A stretch of DNA of 64,000 nt from Pandoraea oxalativorans. GTDB taxonomy: Bacteria; Pseudomonadota; Gammaproteobacteria; Burkholderiales; Burkholderiaceae. Positions 26,184-37,018 of the stretch are shown here, piece by piece. The stretch's first letter is position 1. The number at the start of each line of letters is the position of its first letter. The stretch is taken from NCBI RefSeq assembly GCF_000972785.3, contig NZ_CP011253.3, positions 3,720,001 through 3,784,000 of the forward strand, in the 5' to 3' direction. The position numbers and the translations under genes were made by a program. The notes beneath the pieces were generated by a model. That model made no database searches, had not been told where the DNA came from, and worked only from the letters and a program-made list of their open reading frames with translations.

Positions 26184-27026
26184 ATGCCTTCGACATTCCA
26201 GTACGGCGCCAATGTGGCCGCCAACGGCATTCGCCAGCATTACTTGCGTTACGGCGGCGCACACGGTGCGCGCGCTCCGCGCCCCGCCATCGTGCTCATA
26301 CCGGGCATCACGAGTCCGGCCGTCACGTGGGGCTTCGTGGGCGAGGTCTTCGGCCGTGAGTTCGACACTTACGTGCTCGACGTGCGTGGGCGCGGCCTGT
26401 CGAGCGCGTCGGACGACCTCGATTACAGCCTCGACGCGCAGGCAGACGACGTGGTGGCGCTGACGGCCGCCCTCGGACTGGCGCGCGTGGCGTTCGTCGG
26501 ACACTCGATGGGCGCGCGTATTGCCGCGCGCGCGGCCCTGCGCGAGCCGCACGGTCTGGCGTCGGTCGTGCTGATCGATCCGCCAGTCTCCGGCCCGGGA
26601 CGCCGCGAGTATCCGGGCAAGCTGCCGTGGTACGTGGATTCGATGGCACTCGCCCGCGCGGGCACGGATGCCGAAGGCATGCGCGCCTTCTGCCCGACGT
26701 GGACGCACGAGGAGCGCGCGCTGCGCGCCGAATGGCTGCACACCTGCGACGAGCGCGCCGTGCTGGCGTCCTACGAGGGCTTTCACACCGAGGACTTCCA
26801 TGCCGACGCCGCGCAATTGCGGGTGCCGTCGCTGCTGATCACAGCGCAGAACGGCGACGTGGTGCGCGACGAAGACGTCGCCGAATTGCAGCGCGCCACG
26901 CCCGCCATGCGGCACGTGCGCGTGCCGAACGCGGGCCACATGATTCCGTGGGACAACGCGGCCGGCTTCTACGCCGCGTTCGGCGATTTCCTCGGCGCGC
27001 CGCTCGGCGGACCGGTTGCCGTCTGA
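26184..27026 (+). CDS. nicD: N-formylmaleamate deformylase NicD
   Basis: Alpha/beta-hydrolase of 280 residues. The nucleophile elbow is FVGHSMGAR (Ser near residue 113), the oxyanion region is IPGITSPAVTWGF and the His is in NAGHMIPWDN near the C-terminus. NicD removes formate from N-formylmaleamate, the product of NicX, giving maleamate. Start preceded by GGAGCGAGCCTC. The pathway context (NicE before, NicX after) makes the assignment strong. Confidence 0.9.
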   Translation: MPSTFQYGANVAANGIRQHYLRYGGAHGARAPRPAIVLIPGITSPAVTWGFVGEVFGREFDTYVLDVRGRGLSSASDDLDYSLDAQADDVVALTAALGLARVAFVGHSMGARIAARAALREPHGLASVVLIDPPVSGPGRREYPGKLPWYVDSMALARAGTDAEGMRAFCPTWTHEERALRAEWLHTCDERAVLASYEGFHTEDFHADAAQLRVPSLLITAQNGDVVRDEDVAELQRATPAMRHVRVPNAGHMIPWDNAAGFYAAFGDFLGAPLGGPVAV

Positions 27027-27068
27027 CGTTCCGATATCGAATACCGAGAAACACCGAGGAGTCCAACG

Positions 27069-28103
27069 ATGGCCATCAGCGATTACCAATTGATCGAAGC
27101 CTGGAAGGAAGTGCTCAAGCTCTCGAAGCTGACGCCCGGGCAGACGGTCACGATTCTCACGAGCCAAGCGACCCATCCGCAGACGCTTTCGTGCGCACTG
27201 ATCGCCACGCAGTCCATGGGTGCAATCGTCAACCGGCTCGACCTGCCGCCGGTCAACGGCGAGAAGGCATTCAGCCGCGACTCGCTGGCCTATCTCGGCA
27301 CGACACCGCTCACCGGCAACCGCGCCGCCATTGCGGCGCTCAAGCACAGCGACCTCGTGCTCGATCTGATGACGCTGCTGTTCTCGCCGGAGCAGCACGA
27401 CATTCTCAAGGGCGGCACGAAAATCCTGCTGGCCGTGGAGCCACCGGAAGTGCTCGCGCGCATGGTGCCGACGCTCGCGGACAAAGCACGGGTGCTTGCC
27501 GCAGCCGACAAACTCCGGGCGGCGCGCGAGATGCGCGTGACCTCGCCTGCGGGCACCTCGTTCGTTTGCCCCATGGGCGAATTCGGTCCGACCGCCGAGT
27601 ATGGTTTCGTGGACGAGCCGGGGCGATGGGACCACTGGCCGAGTGGCTTTGCGCTCTCGTATCCGAACGATCACACGGCGCACGGCACCCTCGTGATCGA
27701 TCGCGGCGACATCCTGCTGCCGCAAAAGCGCTATGTCGCCGAGCCGATCGTGCTCACCGTCGAAAAGGGGTATGCCACGCGCATCGAGGGCGGCGTGGAC
27801 GCGGCGCTGCTGCGCGACTACATGGAGACGTTCCGCGATCCCGAGGGCTACGCTATCTCGCACATTGGCTGGGGCCTGCAACCGAGAGCGCGCTGGTCCA
27901 CGCTCGGCCTGTATGACCGAGAGGCGACGATCGGCATGGACGCGCGTGCTTTCGAAGGCAACTTCCTTTTCTCGCTCGGCCCCAACAATGAAGGCGGCGG
28001 CAGTCGCACCACGACGTGCCACATCGATATCCCCCTGCGCAACTGCACGGTATCGCTCGACGACACCGTGGTCGTGAAGGATGGCCGCGTCGTGAACGAA
28101 TGA
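27069..28103 (+). CDS. nicX: 2,5-dihydroxypyridine 5,6-dioxygenase NicX
   Basis: Ring-cleaving non-haem iron dioxygenase of 344 residues. It opens 2,5-dihydroxypyridine to N-formylmaleamate. The sequence from MAISDYQLIEAWKEVL through GEFGPTAEYGF to the C-terminal CHIDIPLRNCTVSLDD follows the NicX/Hpo family; the acidic and His residues in GEFGP and CHIDIP probably include metal ligands. Start preceded by GAGGAGTCCAACG. Full length, no defects. Confidence 0.93.
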   Translation: MAISDYQLIEAWKEVLKLSKLTPGQTVTILTSQATHPQTLSCALIATQSMGAIVNRLDLPPVNGEKAFSRDSLAYLGTTPLTGNRAAIAALKHSDLVLDLMTLLFSPEQHDILKGGTKILLAVEPPEVLARMVPTLADKARVLAAADKLRAAREMRVTSPAGTSFVCPMGEFGPTAEYGFVDEPGRWDHWPSGFALSYPNDHTAHGTLVIDRGDILLPQKRYVAEPIVLTVEKGYATRIEGGVDAALLRDYMETFRDPEGYAISHIGWGLQPRARWSTLGLYDREATIGMDARAFEGNFLFSLGPNNEGGGSRTTTCHIDIPLRNCTVSLDDTVVVKDGRVVNE

Positions 28104-28198
28104 TCCGCGCGGCATATCCCCAACTTCGCCGCTTCGCCGCGCCGCCGCCGACCGTCGGCGGCCGATGCGGCCCTCCTCCCAGCCAAGAGACAAATGTC

Positions 28199-28861
28199 AT
28201 GAGCGATACCTCGCAACACGCCGAAGCCCATGTTTACCAGCGCCAGGGCTTCGGCACGCCGCTGCCGGTACACGGCAACATCGGTTTGCTGATCATCGAT
28301 CTGGTGGTCGGGTTTGCCGACCCGAAGACCTTCGGCGGCGGCAATATTGCGCAGGCCATCGCCCGCACGGTCGATGCACTGGCGCTCGCGCGGCGCAACG
28401 GATGGCCGGTGGCCCACAGCCGCATCGTGTATGCCGACGACGGCAGCGACGACAACGTGTTTTCGCTCAAGGTGCCCGGCATGGCCACACTCACCGAAGA
28501 TCATCCGAACAGCGCCATCGTGCCCGAACTCACCCCGGCACCCGGTGAACTGGTGGTGCGCAAGGTCGTGCCATCGGCATTTTTCGGCACCCAACTCGCC
28601 CCCTGGCTGTCGCAGCGCGCCGTGCAGACATTGCTCGTCGCCGGCGCGGTGACGAGTGGCTGCGTGCGCGCGAGCGTGGTCGACGCCATGTCGCACGGCT
28701 TCCGTCCGCTCGTGCTGTCGGACTGCGTAGGCGATCGCGCCATCGCACCGCACGAGGCCAATCTGTTCGATATGCAGCAAAAGTATGCAGCGGTCATGCC
28801 GCTGGCGCAGGCCATCGAAGCCATCGAAGCCGCAAAAGCCGACGAAAAGCGCACTCGCTGA
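28199..28861 (+). CDS. nicF: Maleamate amidohydrolase NicF
   Basis: Isochorismatase-fold hydrolase of 220 residues. The catalytic set is visible: Asp in LLIIDLVVGF, Lys in VVRKVVPSAFFGT and Cys in GAVTSGCVRASVVD. It hydrolyses maleamate to maleate and ammonia. The ATG at 28199 was chosen because the conserved domain starts shortly after; 95 bases separate it from nicX. An intact operon member. Confidence 0.9.
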   Translation: MSDTSQHAEAHVYQRQGFGTPLPVHGNIGLLIIDLVVGFADPKTFGGGNIAQAIARTVDALALARRNGWPVAHSRIVYADDGSDDNVFSLKVPGMATLTEDHPNSAIVPELTPAPGELVVRKVVPSAFFGTQLAPWLSQRAVQTLLVAGAVTSGCVRASVVDAMSHGFRPLVLSDCVGDRAIAPHEANLFDMQQKYAAVMPLAQAIEAIEAAKADEKRTR

Positions 28862-29033
28862 CCCGCAGAGCCCCGCCGTGCGCCTCCCCTTGTCAGCGCG
28901 GGCGCACGACGAAGACGACCGGAAATCGACGGGCGCCCCGGCCGCTGCAGGGTCATTGACGGGGCAATATTGGCCCCCTACCGTGACGAATGGCGTGGTG
29001 CGACAGCACTTGCCGAACCTCAGGAATCTGCTT

Positions 29034-31322
29034 GTGAATCGCACCGAATTACTGGCGCGCGACGGCTGCCTGACAGTCATCCGCCAGCCCGTCAAACCCA
29101 TCAAGCCCGCGCCAGGCCAGCCGGGCAGCCATTCGAGCTTCGTACCCGCAGTCGCCGAGGTGTTCGTCGCCGTGCTCGACGACGGCCGGATTCTCGGGTT
29201 TAACGGCCATGTCGATCTGGGCACCGGCATCCGCACATCGCTCGCGCAGATCGTGGCCGAAGAGCTCGATGTCGAAGCTGCGCAAGTCGCCATGCAGCTC
29301 GGTCACACCGACGCCACGCCCAATCAGGGGCCGACCATCGCGAGCGCCACGCTCCAGATTTCCGCTATCCCGCTGCGATGCGCGGCGGCGCAGGCACGCC
29401 ACGCGCTGATCGAACTGGCGAGCCGTCGATTCGACATTCCGACCGAGCGACTGACGTGCGACGGCGGATGCGTCTTCGGTGAGACCGTTGACGGCACGAC
29501 ATGCCGCGCCACCTTCGCCGAGCTGGTCCGTGGGGAGCGCATCGCACTCGCCCTGAATCTCGAAACCCCGGTTAAGGACCCCGCGACCTATCGCGTGGTG
29601 GGCACCTCTTCGCGCCGCGTCGATCTTCCGGCCAAGGCGAGCGGGGAACTGACGTTCGTGCACGACGTGCGCGTGCCGGGCATGCTGCACGGTCGGGTCG
29701 TGCGTCCGCCCTATAGCGGCATCGATTCGGGGCCGTTCGTCGGAACGTCGCTGCTGTCGGTCGACGAGTCGTCCGTCGCCCATTTGCCAGGCGTAAAGGC
29801 GGTCGTCGTGATCGGCGATTTCATCGGCGTTGTCGCCCAGCGCGAAGAGCAGGCCATTCGGGCGGCGCGCGAACTTCGGGTGACGTGGAAGCCGCTGCCT
29901 GCACTGCCCACCATGGACGACCCGGCAACGGCGATCGCCGCTGCACCGGCCACGCGCCGCGCACTGCTCGAGGAAGGCGACGTGGCGTCGGTATTCGCGC
30001 GTGATGACGTCGTCACGCTCGAGCGCACCTACGTCTGGCCCTATCAGATGCACGGCTCCATCGGCCCGTCGTGCGCCGTTGCCGATTATCGTGCCGAGGG
30101 CGACGGGCGGATCACTATCTGGTCCGGCACGCAAAATCCCGTGTCGCTGCGCTACGACCTGTCGCAGTTGATCTCGCGCGACGAATCGGAGATCGATATC
30201 GTGCGCATGGAAGCCTCCGGGTGTTACGGGCGCAATTGTGCCGATGACGTGTGCGGCGACGCGTTACTGCTCTCACGCGCGGTGGGGGCGCCGGTGCGCG
30301 TGCAATTGTCGCGCGCCGACGAACATCTCTGGGAGCCGAAAGGCACGGCGCAGGTCGTGACGGTCAGGGGTGCGGCAACGCGCGACGGCGAGTTACTGGC
30401 CTACGACTTCGCTTCGCGTTACCCGTCCAACGATGCGCCGCTGCTCGCTTCGCTGCTGACCGGGGTCACGCCCCCGACCGGCGGCGTCTTCGAAATGGGC
30501 GACCGCACAGCGGTTTCGCCTTACGAGAGCCCCAATCGCCGCTTCGTTTGTGACGATATGGCGCCGCTGGTACGTGCCTCATGGTTGCGGGGCGTGTCGG
30601 CGCTGCCCAATTCCTTTGCCCATGACGCCTTTGCCGACGAGATGGCGGCAGCCACCGGCGTCGATCCGCTGCAATTCAAGCTGCATCACCTCAAGGATGC
30701 ACGTGCGATCGAGCTGCTCGAAGCGGTTGCCACGCGCGCGGGCTGGGCGCCGAGGTCGCACGACACCGCTCGCTGGGACGCCGCACCGCGACGTGCGCGC
30801 GGGCGCGGCGTGTCCTATGCCCGTTATGTGCACAGCCGCTTTCCTGGCTTCGGGGCCGCGTGGTCGGCGTGGATCGTCGACGTCGTCGTCGATCGCGTGA
30901 CCGGTGAGGTGGCGGTGGAGCGTGTAACGGTCGGTCAGGATACGGGCACGATGGTGAACCCCGACGGGGTGCGTCATCAGTTGCACGGCAACGTCGTGCA
31001 GATCCTGAGCCGTTCGCTCAAGGAGCGCGTGCGCTTCGTCGACGGCAAGGTGTCCAGCCGCGAGTGGGGCAGCTACCCGATTTTGACATTCGCCGAATTG
31101 CCCGTGCTGGACGTCGTGCTCATGCCGCGTCAGGGCGAGCCGCCGATGGGGGCGGGAGAGTCCGCTTCGGTACCCGGGCCTGCAGCGTTGGCCAATGCGA
31201 TTTACGATGCAACAGGTGTACGCATCGTCGCGCCGCCATTCACGCCGGAAACCGTGCGCGCCGCGTTGGCGAGCGCGGGCCGACTCATATCGGCGCAGTC
31301 GAGTCCGGCAACGTTGACGTAA
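29034..31322 (+). CDS. nicB: Molybdopterin-binding hydroxylase subunit, NicB-like
   Basis: Large subunit of the xanthine dehydrogenase family, 762 residues from GTG 29034, which follows AGGAATCTGCTT. It has the family blocks GHVDLGTGIRTSLAQIVAEE, RVDLPAKASGELTFVHDVRV, the GGxxGRN-like EASGCYGRNCADD and, near the C-terminus, GEPPMGAGESASVPGPAALA with the catalytic Glu. In Pseudomonas nicotinate dehydrogenase, NicB hydroxylates nicotinate at C6 and has C-terminal cytochrome c motifs; here the protein ends right after the molybdenum domain and no CxxCH is present. The [2Fe-2S] partner NicA is not in the window. Substrate may therefore be nicotinate or a related ring. The gap to nicF (172 bases) has no gene. 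Confidence 0.8.
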   Translation: MNRTELLARDGCLTVIRQPVKPIKPAPGQPGSHSSFVPAVAEVFVAVLDDGRILGFNGHVDLGTGIRTSLAQIVAEELDVEAAQVAMQLGHTDATPNQGPTIASATLQISAIPLRCAAAQARHALIELASRRFDIPTERLTCDGGCVFGETVDGTTCRATFAELVRGERIALALNLETPVKDPATYRVVGTSSRRVDLPAKASGELTFVHDVRVPGMLHGRVVRPPYSGIDSGPFVGTSLLSVDESSVAHLPGVKAVVVIGDFIGVVAQREEQAIRAARELRVTWKPLPALPTMDDPATAIAAAPATRRALLEEGDVASVFARDDVVTLERTYVWPYQMHGSIGPSCAVADYRAEGDGRITIWSGTQNPVSLRYDLSQLISRDESEIDIVRMEASGCYGRNCADDVCGDALLLSRAVGAPVRVQLSRADEHLWEPKGTAQVVTVRGAATRDGELLAYDFASRYPSNDAPLLASLLTGVTPPTGGVFEMGDRTAVSPYESPNRRFVCDDMAPLVRASWLRGVSALPNSFAHDAFADEMAAATGVDPLQFKLHHLKDARAIELLEAVATRAGWAPRSHDTARWDAAPRRARGRGVSYARYVHSRFPGFGAAWSAWIVDVVVDRVTGEVAVERVTVGQDTGTMVNPDGVRHQLHGNVVQILSRSLKERVRFVDGKVSSREWGSYPILTFAELPVLDVVLMPRQGEPPMGAGESASVPGPAALANAIYDATGVRIVAPPFTPETVRAALASAGRLISAQSSPATLT

Positions 31323-31399
31323 GGATGCCGACGCGATGATGGCCAGGCAGACCCGACCGATAGCGAACGCCGCAGGGCACGGCAAGGGGCGTGCTGGTC

Positions 31400-31855
31400 T
31401 TACTCGTCTTTCTCCACCGTCTCGCTATCCATCATCTTGCGCAACAGGAAAACCAACGCAACGCGCTCGGCCGGATTGAGTGCGCCGTAAGTGCGCTCGG
31501 TCACCTCTTTTGCGAACGGAACGGTGTGATCGATGAGCGCGAGCCCTTCGGGCGTGGCGCGAACGAGGAGCTTGCGGCCATCGCTGGGATCGGTCGTGAC
31601 TTCGATCAAATGTCGCGCCTTGAGCCGCTCGACCACGCCGCGAATGGTCGCCTGATCGATGGCGGTGGTCTTGACGATGTCGTTGAGCGAGCACGACTGC
31701 TTTTCCTTGACGGTGCACAGCGCCACGAATTGCGCGGCGGTCAGGTCCGAATCGGGAATGGCGTCCTGGAAGATCGCGACATGTCGCTGGTAAGCGCGGC
31801 GCAGCAGATGGCCGACCTGATCGTGGAAATCGTAAGAGTCTTTGCGCGACGTCAT
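31400..31855 (-). CDS. nicR: MarR-family regulator NicR
   Basis: Protein of 151 residues with a winged helix-turn-helix: CSLNDIVKTTAIDQATIRGV (recognition region), VERLKARHLIEVTTDPSDGRK (wing) and flanking dimerisation helices. NicR represses nic genes until 6-hydroxynicotinate is present. The family start at ATG 31855 is used; the frame continues far upstream without similarity. It converges with nicB and diverges from the ABC transporter operon, sharing its promoter region. Confidence 0.85.
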   Translation of the reverse strand: MTSRKDSYDFHDQVGHLLRRAYQRHVAIFQDAIPDSDLTAAQFVALCTVKEKQSCSLNDIVKTTAIDQATIRGVVERLKARHLIEVTTDPSDGRKLLVRATPEGLALIDHTVPFAKEVTERTYGALNPAERVALVFLLRKMMDSETVEKDE

Positions 31856-32309
31856 GAAGCGATGCCCGAATGAAAAGTGATGAAGTGTACACCCTGAAAC
31901 CGCGACGACCAAAGTCCCGACATCCAGTAGTTTGCGGCAAATCAAACGCGTGATGTCACTGTAAATCGAAGGCATCAGGCGAGTGCATTCGAGGCGATGC
32001 AGCACCAAAGCCGGGAGCGACTGCACCAGCATGCGTCGTGCATCGAAATTTATAACGTACACATTAATTTTTTAGTTGAAAATTGCACGATCATGATGTG
32101 CCAAAGAGTGCGTGAAAGTGCGGCAAGCGAATCTACAAAACGCTTTATTTTCGCGGAATTTCGCATGCTTCAGTGCATCTGAGTGCAAACCCCTAGGGCG
32201 TGGCATGAACATTGCGTTGCAATGATTATTTGAGTGTCTACAATGTATTTTGCGCAAGCAGCGAACGCGCAGAATCCGACGAACCTTTTGCATGTTGGAC
32301 CCGGAGCTG
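31856..32309. promoter_or_regulatory. Divergent promoter region nicR / ABC transporter
   Basis: For the plus-strand operon a good sigma-70 promoter is visible: TTGCAA (32217-32222), 16 bases, TACAAT (32239-32244), leaving a leader of about 60 bases. CGTACACA at 32056-32063, between AT-rich arms, repeats the motif found before nicE. No gene is supported in this stretch. Confidence 0.6.
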
Positions 32310-33295
32310 ATGATGACGAATCTGTTCAAGCGCGCTTGCCTGACGTTGGGCGCCGCGGCCATGCTGGTGCCCACGGTACGCGCAGTTCACGCCGAGGAAA
32401 TCTCGGTGACACAGTGGGGCAACAGCCTGTACGGACTGCCCTATGCCGTGGCGATAGACAAGGGCTTGTTCAAGAAAGCCGGCATCGACATCACGGGCAT
32501 TCTCAGTTCGGGCGGCGGCGGAACCACCGTGCGCAACATCCTCGCGAGCAAAACGCCATACGGCGAGGTCGCAGTGTCGGCGGCACTCGCGGCAGCACGT
32601 CAGGGCATGGACATCGTCATCGTCAATACAGGTACACGCAGCGTGGCAGAAGCGTCGATGGTGACCATGCCCAACGGCAACGTGAAGTCGGTGGAGGATC
32701 TGGTCGGCAAGAAGGTGGCCATCACCTCGCCGAAAAGCGTATCGGAAATGTTGTTCATGATGGTATTGCGCGACAAGGGTATTGACCCTGCCAAGGTGAC
32801 GCGCGTGGCCTCGGGCGGCTACGTCAACGGGATGACGATGCTCGAGCAGGGCGCTGTGGCCGGGGCTGTCGCGATCGAACCACTGTCGATCGTGCGCAAG
32901 GACAAGTACCGTGCGGTCTATCGTGCCGGTGACGTGCTGCGACCGATGACGACGTCGGTGGGCATTACCACACGCGAGTTCGCCAAGGCGCATCCCGACG
33001 CGTTGCGCGCCATCATCGCCGGGCGTCGGGCCGGTGTCGAGGCGACCTATGCCGATCCGGCCGGCGCGGCGAAGATCATCGAAACCAGCTTCAAGCTCAC
33101 ACCGGCAGTCGCCAAGGAAGCCGTCGACAACATGGTGCGCTCGCACATGTGGAGTACGGGCGAGTTCGATCGCGAAGAACTGGATCGCATGGTCGACGGG
33201 CTCAAGCTGGTCGGAGAAATCAAAGACAACGTGGACTGGTCGAAACTCGTCGACACGAGCTTCCTGCCGGCCGATCTGAAAGCCAAGGGGAAGCT

Positions 33296-33299
<4 letters not shown>
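32310..33299 (+). CDS. ABC transporter substrate-binding protein (NMT1/SsuA-like)
   Basis: Periplasmic binding protein of 329 residues. Signal peptide with basic N-terminus (NLFKRACLTLGAAAMLVP) and a cut near VHA|EE. The body has the NMT1/THI5-like blocks NSLYGLPYAVAIDKGLFKKA, DLVGKKVAITSPKS and MLEQGAVAGAVAIEP. It belongs to the nitrate/taurine/sulfonate class that also takes up aromatic compounds and pyrimidines. The location beside nicR, with a shared motif, points to an N-heterocycle such as nicotinate, but this is inference. Start after GGAGCTG; ATPase gene overlaps the stop. Confidence 0.85.
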
Positions 33300-34174
<875 letters not shown>

Positions 34175-34196
34175 CGTCATGGCCAAAGGAGTCGTG

Positions 34197-34961
34197 ATGA
34201 CGCAATCCCTGATCAAGCGGGAAACCGTGTGGCGTAGCGGCGTGGTGATCGGCTTTGTGCTGCTCATCGAGTTCCTCTGCCGCGTTGGCGTAATCCCGGT
34301 GGAAGTGATGATCGCGCCAAGCGCCATGGCCAGCCATGCCATCGAAGTGCTGCGTGACGGTCGTTTTGCACACGATATCGTGACGAGCCTCGTCAATATC
34401 GTGGCGGCGTCGGTGGCGGCGGTGTTGCTTGGCTTCGCGCTGGGACTCGCGATTCATGCGATGCCTGGCGTGCGGCGCGCACTGGAGCCGATGATCGTGA
34501 GCTACTACGCCGTGCCGACGTTCATCTTCTATCCGGTGTTCATCGTGCTGTTCGGTGTCGGGTCGCTGCCAATCATCGCCATCGCCGTGATGCTGGCGGT
34601 GGTGACCATGATTACGGCGACGCTCACCGGCCTAGACCGCATTCCGCGCTCGCTGTCGAAGACGGCGAAAGTGATGCGTCTCTCGCCCTGGCAATCGGCG
34701 TTGCGGGTGAAGCTGCCTGCGGCATTGCCCTATCTGTTCAGCGGCGTGAAGTTATCGGTGGCGTATGCGTTCATCGGGGTGATCGCGTCGGAGTTCATTC
34801 TGTCGGGATCGGGCGTCGGATACGCCATCGGCTACGCCTACAACAACTTCCAGAACGACGACATGTACGCGCTGATGCTGATGGTGCTGGTCACCGTCAC
34901 GCTGATCAACGTGGTGCTCAACCGGCTCGATGCGCGCTTCCAGGCGCGGCGTCAGCGCTGA
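34197..34961 (+). CDS. ABC transporter permease (NitT/TauT type)
   Basis: Inner-membrane permease of 254 residues with six hydrophobic segments. The EAA loop is at SKTAKVMRLSPWQSALRVKL, the site that docks to the ATPase. I chose ATG 34197 because AAAGGAG lies nine bases upstream and the first helix starts soon after. It forms a heterodimer with the second permease 20 bases downstream. Confidence 0.92.
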   Translation: MTQSLIKRETVWRSGVVIGFVLLIEFLCRVGVIPVEVMIAPSAMASHAIEVLRDGRFAHDIVTSLVNIVAASVAAVLLGFALGLAIHAMPGVRRALEPMIVSYYAVPTFIFYPVFIVLFGVGSLPIIAIAVMLAVVTMITATLTGLDRIPRSLSKTAKVMRLSPWQSALRVKLPAALPYLFSGVKLSVAYAFIGVIASEFILSGSGVGYAIGYAYNNFQNDDMYALMLMVLVTVTLINVVLNRLDARFQARRQR

Positions 34962-34981
34962 GCGGGCAACGGAGAATTCGC

Positions 34982-35713
34982 ATGAAAAATCTGATCGGAC
35001 CCACCTGCGTCGCGCTGGTCGTGCTCTTGCTCTGGGAGGGCCTGCATCTGGCAGTGGGCGGGGCATCGCTTAGCTCTCCGGTGCAGACAGGGGCGGCATT
35101 GTGGCAGATGCTCGGCACGGCGTCGTTCTGGGATAACGTGGCCGAGACCGGCCGGGCGCTCGTATACGCGCTGGTGATCGCCATAGCGGGCGGAATCGCC
35201 CTGGGCGTGCTGCTCGGCATCAACCGCATGGCGGGTACGGTGGCCGAGCCGCTGCTGGTCAACCTGTACTCGTTGCCGAAGGTCACGCTATATCCGCTGG
35301 TGCTGCTGGTTTTCGGTCTTGGATTGTCGGCCAAGGTGGCATTCGGCGTGATGCACGGTCTCATTCCGATTCTGGTGTTCACGATGAACGCCATCCGTCA
35401 GATGAAGCCCGTGTACCTGCGCGCGGCGCACACCATGCGGCTGCCGTTCCGGCAGACCCTATGGCGGGTGGTGCTGCCGGCCATCTTTCCCGAGATCGTG
35501 GCGGGCATGCGACTGGGCTTTTCGCTCACGCTGCTGGGCGTGCTCATCGGCGAAATGTTCGCCTCGCAGAAGGGGCTCGGCTACCTGCTGACCAATGCGA
35601 TGAACCTCGGAGACATCGGCACGATCATGTCCGTGGCGCTGTTCCTCACCCTCTTCGCACTGACTTGCAACGGTCTTCTGATGGCGGCGGACAAACGGCT
35701 GACGCATCGGTGA
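34982..35713 (+). CDS. ABC transporter permease (NitT/TauT type), second
   Basis: Second permease, 243 residues, six helices, EAA loop RAAHTMRLPFRQTLWRVVLP. Start preceded by CGGAGAATTCGC. Two unlike permeases in one operon, rather than one used twice, is less common for SsuC-type systems and fits transporters for organic substrates. Confidence 0.92.
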   Translation: MKNLIGPTCVALVVLLLWEGLHLAVGGASLSSPVQTGAALWQMLGTASFWDNVAETGRALVYALVIAIAGGIALGVLLGINRMAGTVAEPLLVNLYSLPKVTLYPLVLLVFGLGLSAKVAFGVMHGLIPILVFTMNAIRQMKPVYLRAAHTMRLPFRQTLWRVVLPAIFPEIVAGMRLGFSLTLLGVLIGEMFASQKGLGYLLTNAMNLGDIGTIMSVALFLTLFALTCNGLLMAADKRLTHR

Positions 35714-35803
35714 GGTGCCATAATATCTCGTCGAACTCCTACACTTTTCAAAAATTCGGCCGTTAACGTGAGACAGCACTCAATTCCCACGGAAAATCGA
35801 GCC

Positions 35804-36376
35804 ATGTTTTTGATCAGAACGATTGTTGGCGGGGTCACCATCGCGACGCTGAGCGCCTGCACGGGACCGAGTCCCGTGCCGGTCGCCAGAGCCATGGTCT
35901 ATTACGACCGTGCCGCGTTTGTAGAGACGCTGAAACACGATATGCCTGCCGTCACGGGCGATGTCGTCCAGCACGGGCGTTGCGAGGTGTTCGTCACGAC
36001 CCCCGAAAACAATGTCGGATCGCAGAAGCCCTGCGTTTTCGCGTTGACCCGCGAGACAGTCTACGTCGCATCGTGGAACGCCTTTGGCACGAAGTACGAA
36101 AACCTCATGACGATCCCGCTCAAGGGAGTCGATCAGGTGGCCTATACGGCGTTCGGCGGAATGCGTCAGGTGCAGTTGACGGAGAAGAAGCGTCTGCTTG
36201 GTCTGGCGGTCTTCAACGACGAAGCGACAGCCAACCCGGAGAAAGAGACGAAGCAGGCATTCGAGTCCATTAAGGATTCGGGCGTGCCGGAAGGGAAGTC
36301 GATTCGCGGCGTCATTTTCTCCAACGCGCTCTATTACTCGACCTACTCGCCGATTTATATCAATACCCGAAAATAA
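35804..36376 (+). CDS. Putative lipoprotein
   Basis: Protein of 190 residues with an N-terminal signal and lipobox TLSAC (Cys near residue 17). The body is not recognised; four further Cys could form disulfides in the periplasm. ATG 35804 is used because it gives a normal signal peptide; an in-frame ATG-like start at 35768 would place 12 extra polar residues before it. Followed after 66 bases by another lipoprotein of similar size, perhaps a pair. Confidence 0.6.
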   Translation: MFLIRTIVGGVTIATLSACTGPSPVPVARAMVYYDRAAFVETLKHDMPAVTGDVVQHGRCEVFVTTPENNVGSQKPCVFALTRETVYVASWNAFGTKYENLMTIPLKGVDQVAYTAFGGMRQVQLTEKKRLLGLAVFNDEATANPEKETKQAFESIKDSGVPEGKSIRGVIFSNALYYSTYSPIYINTRK

Positions 36377-36442
36377 GGAACGGTGCCGCCCCGGCCCTGC
36401 ATCATTGCTCGCAGGATGGGTCGGTGTCGCGTTTGTTACCCA

Positions 36443-37018
36443 ATGAAAACAAACAGATATTCTGGACGCGCTGCTATTTGCGCACTGGCGCTCGCGGTGA
36501 CGGGTTGTGCCAATGTGCCATCGTCGCCGGAGACGCTGGCCCGATTTTCGGGGTCTTACGAAGTGGTGGCGCAGGCGGGGCCGAAGGCATTCGAGTTCAC
36601 GCAGATCGACTTGCGATTCAATCGCGATAGCAACGGGATCGCATCGGCAAACGTGCGCCTGACGAACGGTGAGACTTCGGTCGATTACGTTTATTTGAAC
36701 TGCGGATATCCCGGCGACCGCATTGCCAACAGCTTCAGCATCAGCGAGAAGCCGGGCGACAGCGAGGTCATTCGTTGTCAGCAATCGGTGCCGCGTGGGC
36801 CGGTGCTATTCGTGGCCAGGGCCGTCGACGGCCGTCCGCTCAAGTTCAACGGATATAGCGGCGGCATGATCTCAGCGCTGTTTGCGAAAACGGTGGTTTC
36901 GGAATCCGGGTGGAAAATTGGACTCAATTGGGGCCCGGACACCCAAAGCCGCTACGCGGTGCGACGCAGGCCCGAAAACTCGGCCGATACCACCAACGCC
37001 TTGCGCACGGCCGAGTAA
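36443..37018 (+). CDS. Putative lipoprotein
   Basis: Protein of 191 residues. Signal peptide (AAICALALAVTGCANVP) with the lipobox VTGC. The rest is soluble and not recognised, with segments SVDYVYLNCGYPGD and VIRCQQSVPRGPV that could form a disulfide. It stands next to 35804-36376 on the same strand. Function unknown. Confidence 0.6.
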   Translation: MKTNRYSGRAAICALALAVTGCANVPSSPETLARFSGSYEVVAQAGPKAFEFTQIDLRFNRDSNGIASANVRLTNGETSVDYVYLNCGYPGDRIANSFSISEKPGDSEVIRCQQSVPRGPVLFVARAVDGRPLKFNGYSGGMISALFAKTVVSESGWKIGLNWGPDTQSRYAVRRRPENSADTTNALRTAE

